Part shown: piece after piece, positions 1 through 6,300 of the stretch
Numbering within the stretch: position 1 is the stretch's first letter
Layout: every line of letters begins with the position of its first letter
NCBI GenBank assembly: GCA_003512805.1
Contig: DOOK01000151.1
Location: 1-8,490, forward strand
DNA from: Erwinia sp.
Lineage (GTDB): Bacteria > Pseudomonadota > Gammaproteobacteria > Enterobacterales > Enterobacteriaceae
Direction: 5' to 3'
DNA: 8,490 nucleotides
Program-made: the position numbers and the translations under genes
Notes under the pieces: generated by a model
Told to the model about the DNA's origin: nothing
Seen by the model: only the letters and a program-made list of their open reading frames with translations
Databases searched by the model: none

Positions 1-1001
1 TTCGGCACGCCTTCAAACATCAGCGTGGTCGCGCCCAGCGCCAGTGGACCGTAAAGCAGATAGCTGTGGCCGGTGATCCAGCCGACGTCGGCGGTACACC
101 AATAGATATCATCGGCATGATAATCAAAGACATATTTAAAGGTTGTCGCCGCGTAAACCAGATAGCCGCCGGTAGTGTGCAGCACGCCTTTCGGTTTGCC
201 GGTGGAACCCGAGGTATAAAGGATAAATAGCGGATCTTCCGCATTCATCTCTTCCGGCTGGTGGTGTGCGCTGGCCTTGTTCACCAGCTCGTGCCACCAT
301 AAGTCGCGGCTGTGCCAGTCGATATCCGCGCCGGTGCGGCGGAAGACCACCACGTTGCCGACCGTGGTGACGTTGGGATTAGCCAGCGCTTCGTCGACAT
401 TTTTCTTCAACGGGATAGCACGACCGGCGCGAATGCCCTCATCGGCGGTGACCACCAGTTTCGCGGCAGAATCGACAATACGGCCGGCAACGGCTTCCGG
501 CGAGAAACCGCCAAAAATAACCGAATGCACCGCGCCAATGCGTGCACAGGCCAGCATAGCGACGGCAGCTTCCGGCACCATCGGCATGTAGATAGCCACC
601 ACGTCGCCTTTACCGATGCCCAGCTCTTTCAGCGAGTTGGCGAAGCGGCAAACTTCACGATGCAGTTCGCGAAAGGTCAGGGTTTTGCTTTCGTTGGCGT
701 CGTCACCTTCCCAGATAATGGCCGGATGGTCGCCCCGACTGTGCAGGTGGCGATCCAGGCAGTTGGCCGCCAGGTTTAGCGTGCCGTCTTCAAACCAGCG
801 AATATTGATATCGCCCGGGGCAAAAGAGGTATTCTTCACGCGCGTGTACGGCTTTATCCAGTCGAGGATTTTACCCTGTTCGCCCCAGAACGCTTCGGGA
901 TCCTGTACGGATTGCTGGTACATCGACTGGTACTGCTGGGCAGTAATCAGCGTATTTTCCGCAATGTTCGCGGGAACGGGATGTCGGTGTTGTTGGCTCA
1001 T
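1..1001 (-). CDS. acs: Acetyl-CoA synthetase (AMP-forming), N-terminal 333 residues, cut by the left window edge
   Basis: The enzyme activates acetate with ATP to acetyl-AMP and then forms acetyl-CoA in the cytoplasm; it is the high-affinity acetate-scavenging route. The minus strand is open from the ATG at 1001-999 to the window edge. The protein starts [16 protein letters not shown] and aligns almost without gaps to E. coli Acs as I remember it, including [45 protein letters not shown] and [13 protein letters not shown]. The ATP/AMP-binding loop [10 protein letters not shown] is at residues 263-272. The start is supported by AAGGAG seven bases upstream. Full-length Acs is about 652 residues, so roughly half is present; the C-terminal domain with the acetylatable catalytic lysine lies outside. 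In E. coli acs leads the acs-yjcH-actP operon, so the acetate permease genes probably follow beyond position 1. No frameshift or missing residue is seen. Confidence 0.97.
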   Translation of the reverse strand, partial: MSQQHRHPVPANIAENTLITAQQYQSMYQQSVQDPEAFWGEQGKILDWIKPYTRVKNTSFAPGDINIRWFEDGTLNLAANCLDRHLHSRGDHPAIIWEGDDANESKTLTFRELHREVCRFANSLKELGIGKGDVVAIYMPMVPEAAVAMLACARIGAVHSVIFGGFSPEAVAGRIVDSAAKLVVTADEGIRAGRAIPLKKNVDEALANPNVTTVGNVVVFRRTGADIDWHSRDLWWHELVNKASAHHQPEEMNAEDPLFILYTSGSTGKPKGVLHTTGGYLVYAATTFKYVFDYHADDIYWCTADVGWITGHSYLLYGPLALGATTLMFEGVP

Positions 1002-1008
1002 GGCTACT

Positions 1009-1014
1009 CTCCTT
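1009..1014 (-). promoter_or_regulatory. Ribosome binding site of acs
   Basis: On the minus strand this reads AAGGAG, with seven bases before the ATG at 1001-999. It fixes the acs start and gives a conventional, strong initiation site. Confidence 0.85.
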
Positions 1015-1250
1015 GAAGATGTTAATAATATGTCAATCAAAGGTTAGATGGAGCGAGCCGCGGGGCTTTGTTTGCTTTTTGCGCCATGGATCACGCCATA
1101 ACGTCAGGTGATGAAAAGGGTCAAAAGGTCACCATAATACGGTGGAACTTTCTACAAGCGTTGCCCACTCATTCACCGCTTAACGCAAACGGCCTGCACA
1201 AAACGCGCACAACTAAACCGGGTAGTTTGCCTGAAGCCCGGTGATTAACG

Positions 1251-1262
1251 GCATAGCTATGC
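1251..1262. repeat. Perfect 12-base palindrome (possible operator)
   Basis: GCATAGCTATGC is its own reverse complement over all 12 bases. It lies in the acs/gltP intergenic region, next to the AT-rich stretch with the candidate acs extended -10. I do not recognise it as the site of a specific regulator. Confidence 0.4.
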
Positions 1263-1271
1263 ACAAGTGTG

Positions 1272-1364
1272 GTGATATATTACTAATTATAACAAAGGGT
1301 TAGTATAAGGCATCGATTCCAGAGCTTTATCCTGTTCGATGATGATAGTTTAGCCATATATCAC
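1272..1364. repeat. Inverted pair of GTGATATAT motifs
   Basis: GTGATATAT at 1272-1280 is repeated in inverted orientation as ATATATCAC at 1356-1364, a perfect 9-base match separated by 75 bases. The pair brackets the candidate acs extended -10 element. It could be two sites for one regulator; the regulator is unknown to me. Confidence 0.35.
1286..1294 (-). promoter_or_regulatory. Candidate extended -10 promoter element pointing towards acs
   Basis: Read on the minus strand this is TGTTATAAT, an exact TGn-TATAAT extended -10 element. No matching -35 hexamer is found 16-18 bases upstream, which extended -10 promoters can tolerate. It would give an acs leader of roughly 280 nucleotides. E. coli acs has a distal as well as a proximal promoter, so a distal start is reasonable, but an isolated match in AT-rich DNA can be chance. 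Confidence 0.35.
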
Positions 1365-1378
1365 TTAGGGTTGCATTT

Positions 1379-1423
1379 ATACCTGTGAAAATGGTACTGA
1401 TTACGCGCCTGCAAATCAGGTAT
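1379..1423 (+). repeat. Inverted repeat ATACCTG / CAGGTAT upstream of gltP
   Basis: ATACCTG at 1379-1385 pairs with CAGGTAT at 1417-1423. A second left arm CCTG at 1408-1411 could pair with CAGG at 1417-1420 instead, so two mutually exclusive small hairpins are possible. It lies 107-152 bases before the gltP ATG and is either a regulator site or leader structure. Confidence 0.3.
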
Positions 1424-1481
1424 CAACCATCCATTATCCGCGCATTCGCCGACATCGGCCTGCTTCCCTTGAGAGTGACTG

Positions 1482-1502
1482 CTCCGCATTAACGACGCGG
1501 AG
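1482..1502 (+). repeat. GC-rich stem-loop just upstream of the gltP ribosome binding site
   Basis: CTCCGC at 1482-1487 and GCGGAG at 1497-1502 form a perfect 6-base stem with a 9-base loop. A short T-rich stretch (1509-1515) and the AAGGA of gltP at 1516-1520 follow. It is too weak and too far from the T-tract for a firm terminator call, but it would probably fold in the gltP leader. Confidence 0.3.
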
Positions 1503-1530
1503 AGCGGGTTTTGTTAAGGAAAAAACTATT

Positions 1531-2826
1531 ATGAAAGCTGCAAAATTCAGCCTTGCCTGGCAAATATTGACGGCGTTGGTACTGGGGATCGTCGTTGGCG
1601 CGATACTGCATAATCAACCGGAGAACCGTGAATGGCTAATCACTAACTTTCTCAGTCCTGCCGGGGATATCTTTATCCATCTGATCAAGATGATTGTTGT
1701 GCCTATCGTGATTTCTACGTTAATCGTCGGGATCGCCGGCGTGGGCGATGCAAAAAAACTGGGGCGGATCGGCGTAAAAACTATCCTCTATTTTGAAGTG
1801 ATAACCACCATTGCCATTGTGGTAGGGATTACCCTGGCGAACGTGTTTAAACCTGGCTACGGCATTGATATGTCGACGCTGGCAACGGTGGACATCTCTA
1901 AGTATGAAGCCACAACGGCGCAGGTTCAGGGCGGTGCACATAGCCTGGTGACCACTATCCTGTCGCTGATCCCGCAGAATATTTTCGCGGCGATCGCTAA
2001 AGGCGACATGCTGCCGATCATCTTCTTCTCGGTCCTGTTTGGTCTGGGGCTCTCTTCACTGCCTGCGGAACATCGCGATCCGCTGGTGAAAGTGTTTCGC
2101 TCCACCTCAGAAACCATGTTTAAAGTCACCAACATGATTATGCGTTATGCGCCGATTGGCGTCTTTGCGCTGATCTCCGTGACCATTGCTAACTTTGGTT
2201 TTGCCTCGCTGTGGCCGCTGGCCAAGCTGGTGATCCTGGTGTATGCCGCTATTCTGTTCTTTGCTTTTGTGGTGCTGGGGTCGGTCGCACGACTCTGTAA
2301 GCTGCGCATTACCACGCTGATGCGTATCCTGAAAGATGAGCTGATCCTCTCTTACTCCACCTCCAGTTCCGAAACGGTGCTGCCAAAAATCATGGAGAAA
2401 ATGGAGGCTTACGGCGCGCCTAAGTCTATTACCAGCTTCGTGGTGCCGACCGGCTACTCGTTTAATCTGGACGGTTCCACGCTCTACCAGAGCATCGCGG
2501 CTATCTTCATTGCGCAGCTATACGGAATTGACCTCTCTATTGGGCAGGAGATCGTTCTGGTATTGACGCTGATGGTCACCTCGAAGGGGATTGCAGGCGT
2601 ACCGGGTGTCTCCTTCGTGGTACTGCTGGCTACGCTGGGCAGCGTCGGCATTCCACTGGAAGGCCTGGCGTTTATCGCAGGCGTTGACCGTATCATGGAT
2701 ATGGCGCGCACCGCGCTGAATGTGGTCGGTAACGCGCTGGCGGTACTGGTGATCGCCAAGTGGGAACATCAGTTTGATGCCAAACAGGCGGTAGCCTACG
2801 AGGCCCGTCTGTCATCCGCTTCATAA
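1531..2826 (+). CDS. gltP: Proton/glutamate-aspartate symporter GltP
   Basis: This inner-membrane secondary transporter of the dicarboxylate/amino acid:cation symporter family (DAACS, SLC1-like) imports L-glutamate and L-aspartate with protons. The 431-residue protein (E. coli GltP is 437) matches E. coli GltP closely, for example SPAGDIFIHLIKMIVVPIVI and the long conserved stretch from about residue 298 to 406. Family motifs are all present: the serine-rich hairpin STSSSETVLP (276-285), NLDGS (312-316) matching the NMDGT position, SKGIAGVPG (351-359), and TM8 DxxRTALN (390-397) with the substrate-binding Arg393 and Asn397. Residue 401 is Asn where the sodium-coupled archaeal homologue GltPh has Asp405, which fits proton coupling. 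AAGGA at 1516-1520 precedes the ATG by ten bases. The gene stands alone, with a divergent acs upstream and an intrinsic terminator 35 bases after the stop. Confidence 0.97.
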   Translation: MKAAKFSLAWQILTALVLGIVVGAILHNQPENREWLITNFLSPAGDIFIHLIKMIVVPIVISTLIVGIAGVGDAKKLGRIGVKTILYFEVITTIAIVVGITLANVFKPGYGIDMSTLATVDISKYEATTAQVQGGAHSLVTTILSLIPQNIFAAIAKGDMLPIIFFSVLFGLGLSSLPAEHRDPLVKVFRSTSETMFKVTNMIMRYAPIGVFALISVTIANFGFASLWPLAKLVILVYAAILFFAFVVLGSVARLCKLRITTLMRILKDELILSYSTSSSETVLPKIMEKMEAYGAPKSITSFVVPTGYSFNLDGSTLYQSIAAIFIAQLYGIDLSIGQEIVLVLTLMVTSKGIAGVPGVSFVVLLATLGSVGIPLEGLAFIAGVDRIMDMARTALNVVGNALAVLVIAKWEHQFDAKQAVAYEARLSSAS

Positions 2827-2860
2827 TTGCCGTAGCGTTACGCTAAAAACGACAAAAATT

Positions 2861-2886
2861 AAAATGGCCTTCGGGCCATTTTTTTT
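2861..2886 (+). terminator. Intrinsic terminator of gltP
   Basis: AAAATGGCC (2861-2869), loop TTCG (2870-2873) and GGCCATTTT (2874-2882) form a perfect 9-base-pair stem with a stable C(UUCG)G tetraloop. The T-run continues to 2886. It lies 35 bases after the gltP stop. The mirrored A-run would let it work weakly from the other strand too. An outer 9-base pairing, CGTTACGCT at 2836-2844 with AGCGTAACG at 2905-2913, encloses it. Confidence 0.93.
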
Positions 2887-2995
2887 ATCTTTTTCTTTTG
2901 GTTAAAGCGTAACGGTCAGGCAACCCGATAAGCAAAAAAGAGATTATTTACTTCTTACCTGAATAGAATTAACACTTTTTTTTAATCATAATTAT

Positions 2996-3024
2996 TTGAC
3001 GATAACACAGTCTGTATTTATTTT
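2996..3024 (+). promoter_or_regulatory. Candidate sigma-70 promoter for the autotransporter gene
   Basis: TTGACG (2996-3001; 5 of 6 to consensus) is followed after 17 bases by TATTTT (3019-3024; 4 of 6). Transcription would begin near 3031 and give a leader of roughly 315 nucleotides before the TTG start. In DNA this AT-rich such matches are easy to find, so this is a candidate only. Confidence 0.35.
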
Positions 3025-3082
3025 ATTTCCCTCTTTTTTTACTTTCCTCATTTAACCTGTCATAAAATAGTGTTTTATCTCA

Positions 3083-3095
3083 GCCCTGAAAGGGC
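3083..3095 (+). repeat. Short GC hairpin GCCCT-GAA-AGGGC
   Basis: Perfect 5-base arms with a 3-base loop form an island of GC in the AT-rich leader. No T-tract follows, so it is not an intrinsic terminator. It may be leader structure or a protein site. Confidence 0.35.
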
Positions 3096-3143
3096 AGTGA
3101 ATTTGTGTAAAAATCAAAAGAATAGCGTTTAATAAAGGGCCGG

Positions 3144-3158
3144 TTATTAATGTAATAA
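3144..3158. repeat. Inverted repeat TTATTA-ATG-TAATAA
   Basis: Perfect 6-base arms with a 3-base centre, the form of a dimeric repressor or activator site, about 190 bases upstream of the autotransporter start. In AT-rich DNA it could be chance. Confidence 0.3.
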
Positions 3159-3192
3159 ATACGGCATTATTCTTATTTTGTCAGAAATGTCG

Positions 3193-3228
3193 TTTGCTGC
3201 CGTTATTTCGTATAGATCTTTGCTGCCG
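3193..3228 (+). repeat. Direct repeat TTTGCTGCCG, two copies 26 bases apart
   Basis: TTTGCTGCCG occurs at 3193-3202 and again at 3219-3228. Similar bases follow each copy (TTATT and GTAAT). The 26-base period is about two and a half helical turns. The copies are the most GC-rich words in this part of the leader and end 120 bases before the TTG start. I do not recognise the motif. Confidence 0.5.
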
Positions 3229-3334
3229 GTAATGATGTGATTGTTAGTAACAAACCTTAATTATTCATTACGTCATCTGCTTTTGAAAAGGCAGGTTTAG
3301 GGCGTGATGCTTTCAGGCGTTTTTTCTTCATCTC

Positions 3335-3340
3335 TGGAGG
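3335..3340 (+). promoter_or_regulatory. Strong Shine-Dalgarno that selects a TTG start
   Basis: TGGAGG, extended by AAA, lies eight bases before an in-frame TTG at 3349-3351. The upstream in-frame GTG (3304) and ATG (3307) have only AGGG four to five bases away or AAAGG about 15 bases away. Starting at TTG also yields a standard signal peptide. Confidence 0.75.
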
Positions 3341-3348
3341 AAATATCC

Positions 3349-6300
3349 TTGTTTAAATTACATCCCCTTTTTTTAAGCCTTATTGCGGCACAGGGCATAA
3401 TAGCCCCTGCGTTTTACAGCCAGGCCGCCACGCTGAAACCTTTTTCTCCCTATGTTAACGATAATAAGGCAGGTGTCTTTTGCGTCTGTAACGGTTCCAC
3501 GCAAACGCTTAGCGGAAACCAGCAGTTTTTGCCGGGGCTGAGCGGCGCGCAAAGCTTTACCCTGCGAGAGCTGCAAGGCCGGGTCAATAATCCAGACCTT
3601 TCACTGGCGGAAAGACCGGGCCTGGATCCCGGGACCAGCGATTACACTATCAGCGTGCCGGACTGGGAGAACGGCGGCTATCGCCCCTTTGATGTATTTA
3701 ACTCCGCCAATATGATCGAAGTGCCGCCGATTGGCCTGGACACGCCGGTGCCAAACTATGTTGACGTCAAGGGCGGACAATACGTCAACGCTCGCGTGGC
3801 GCAGGTCAGTAAAGGCACCATCAACGTGGAGATCGGCCAGGCAGGTGCGGCAACGGCATCAGCAACCAACGGCTGGCGCATGGCGGCCAAACAGAGTCGG
3901 CTTTTTGCGGCCACCGGCAGCGGCACTATGAACTGGAATGCGGATAACCGCCTGACCTTTACTTCCGCGCTTCCGCCTGTCGGCGGGCCTTATCTGACCC
4001 TCCCCGTGGACAGCGTAGCCTATTACAAAGGCGCATTCAGCGTTACCACGCGGAATAACGTCACTACGCAATTCAACGTAACCAGTTTTGAGACATTTAA
4101 AAGCTATAACAGCTGGCTGATCGAGCAGTTGGAAAGAGGTCAACTCGACACCGAACGCTATCGTGACGAGCTGGATAAAGCCGTCACTATCACCAGCGGG
4201 CAAATTGTTTACGGCATTGTGGCGCAGGATCCGAATGATGAGGCGGCACAACCCATTGGCGAGCTGGTGGTACTTAGTGCTGACGGTGAAAAAGCCACGG
4301 TCACGGTCAATAAAACGTTGGAGGTAGTCAACGCCAGCAGCGCGGTGCTGGCGGCGAACGGCGGTACCGCGATAATTAACGGCAAAGTTGCCAGCACCGG
4401 CAACGGCAGTACCGACGGCGACGCCCTGAATCTGCTTAGCGGCAGCGTCGGCATAAATAACGGCGTCATTAACAGCGGCTTTTTCAACCAGGCTGATGGT
4501 ACGGGCGTGGACAGCGGTACGGTAGGCCACAGCAGCAACGCGGTCAGGCTTGAGGGGAAGAGCCGCTTCACTAATAACGGCGTAATCAATGTTGTCGGCA
4601 GCGGCACCGGTCTGCGGATCTTTGACGGCAGCGCGACCAATCACGGCAACATCAACGCAGGCATGGGGAATGGAGCCAGCGGCGTGTTTGTTAACGGCGA
4701 CGGTGCCAGCTTCGTCAATGCTGCCGACGGCACGCTCTGGCTGGGGCGTCTGCCGCAAAATCGGCTGACGGATGCCGTTACCGATACGCCGCTAAGCGGT
4801 GCCGTCGGCGTGAATATGGTGGCGGACGGCAGCGCCATTAACGAAGGACATATCGTTCTCGGTTCGCAAACCCAGGGCAGTGCCGCGATGAAGGTGGTGA
4901 ATGGTCCGAACGCTCGCCTGCAAAATAATGGCGTTATCGACGTTAACGGTCAGGCGATGTTTGGCCCGGAGGAGAGTATCGCGATGATAGCGATCGATTC
5001 CGGCAACAGCGGCCTTGTAGGCAATTCAGGTACGATCAATCTGAATGGCAATAATGGCGTCGGGATCGACGCGATCGCCAGCAGCGGCCATTTCGCCAAC
5101 ATCTACTCCGAGGGGAGGATTAACGTTAACGGCAGCGTCGACCCGTTAAGCGGCACGGGCAATACCGCCGTTTGGCTCCGGGCCGAGGAGGGCGGCAGCG
5201 CTTATGCTCGCATCACCGGACCGATCAACGTGGTCGGGCAGGGGGCGGTTGGCCTTCGTGCCGACGGCTCAGGGGCGTCGGTTTACGATAGCGCTACCGT
5301 TTCCGGCGACGGCGCTAACGCCATAGCTTTCGACATGCAAAATGGCGCGAACCTTACCCTGGCAGAGACGGCGTCGGTAAACCTGACCGGCGACAACAGC
5401 ACCGGCATTCGGGTAACTAACAGCGGCTCGTTTTTTATGCGCGGCATTATGACCGTCGCTTCCGGGGTTGCTATGGAGGTGATCGAAGGCGCCGCGCGTT
5501 ATTTTCCTGAGAGCGCTCAGCTGACGGCGGGCGGTACGGCGGCCATACGCGTGGGCAATAACGGTCATTTTGCGCTGTACGGCGACGGCATCTTCCGTAA
5601 CCAGGTTACGGGCAACGGGAACGCCGATGCCATTCTGCTGGATAAAGGGGCCGCCGGGCTGTCCGTTGATGGCGCTACGCTGACGGTGAACGGCAGCGGT
5701 AGCGCCATTAATAATGTGGCGGAAACCCGCAATATTTCCCTGACCAACACTTATATTTACGCCAGAGGCAGCGGTAGCGGCATCCGATCGGCCACCGCTT
5801 TCGATCCGCAGGGCACTGTTACTATCGAACCTTCCGGTGGCGCAACGGGCTATACCTTCGCTAATGCCGATGGATCCACCACCGATGCCGACATGCTGCT
5901 GCCACACGGTATGGTTATTCTTGTCGGCAGTGACGGAACGGGGATCCGTGCCAATACCACGGGCAAAGTGATTTCCGAGGGGAACATCTATATCACTACC
6001 GAAAGCGGTGGCTCAGCCATTGTCAGTCAGACTGCCAGCGAAGTCATAAACCGCGGCGACATTTTCTCCTGGAGCACGGCGGCACCCGTTATCGATCTGC
6101 GCGGCGGCAATACGGTATTTATTAACGAAGGGACAATTGCCGCGCAGTATGCCGATACGGTTATTGTGGCGGGTGGCGCGACGAACGATCGTATTGCCCT
6201 GATCGGCGGGTCGGTGCTGGGCGACGTTAATACAGGTAACGGCACCGATACGCTGACGCTGACCGGCGGCACGCTTGATGGCAGTTTGACGATGGGCAAC

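Larger units (their letters stand above)
1002..1530. promoter_or_regulatory. Divergent acs/gltP intergenic region
   Basis: This 529-base stretch contains no convincing gene on either strand. It must hold the promoters of acs (leftward) and gltP (rightward). I found no strong sigma-70 promoter for either gene near its start. The best leftward element is an extended -10 at 1286-1294. A weak CRP-like match (GATGA-N6-TCAAA, 7 of 10 core bases) lies at 1110-1125; E. coli acs is CRP-activated, so a CRP site is expected here, but this match is not proof. A leftward TTGACC near 1118-1123 has only a poor -10 partner. A 12-base palindrome and three inverted repeats are listed separately. In E. coli this interval is occupied by the nrf operon; no trace of it is visible. 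Confidence 0.6.
2887..3348 (+). promoter_or_regulatory. AT-rich upstream region and leader of the autotransporter gene
   Basis: No gene is supported here on either strand. GC content over 2941-3300 is about 31% by hand count, far below the flanking coding DNA. It contains T-runs of 8 (2976-2983) and 7 (3034-3040), one plausible sigma-70 promoter (2996-3024), small inverted repeats at 3062-3078, 3083-3095 and 3144-3158, and a 10-base direct repeat at 3193 and 3219. Such AT-rich DNA before a surface-protein gene is typical of H-NS-silenced accessory loci; that regulation is inferred. Confidence 0.6.

Noticed and set aside
312..779. Plus-strand open frame of 155 codons in the first kilobase
   Set aside because: It is the antisense shadow of acs, whose minus-strand product is unmistakable over the whole region.
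1110..1125. CRP-like sequence GATGA-N6-TCAAA upstream of acs
   Set aside because: Only 7 of 10 core bases match and its position does not fit a recognisable -10 element; kept as a note within the intergenic entry, not as a called site.
1002..1530. Remnant of the nrf operon or a small gene between acs and gltP
   Set aside because: No haem-binding CxxCH coding pattern and no open frame with a ribosome site was found on either strand.
2976..3040. T8 and T7 tracts as phase-variation switches
   Set aside because: They are in non-coding AT-rich DNA. Promoter-spacing variation is conceivable, but neither tract lies within the spacer of the candidate promoter at 2996-3024.
3304..3309. GTG/ATG pair as the autotransporter start
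   Set aside because: In frame, but with a poor Shine-Dalgarno distance, and it adds an acidic, non-signal-like 15-residue extension; TTG 3349 with TGGAGG fits better. Not excluded.
3859..4758. Open frame of 299 codons on the minus strand opposite the autotransporter
   Set aside because: It lies wholly inside the real gene, the translation has no recognisable domain, and similar antisense frames recur along the gene (5269-5907, 6013-6528, 6796-7269). GC-rich, Gly/Asn/Ala-rich coding DNA avoids antisense stops, which explains them.
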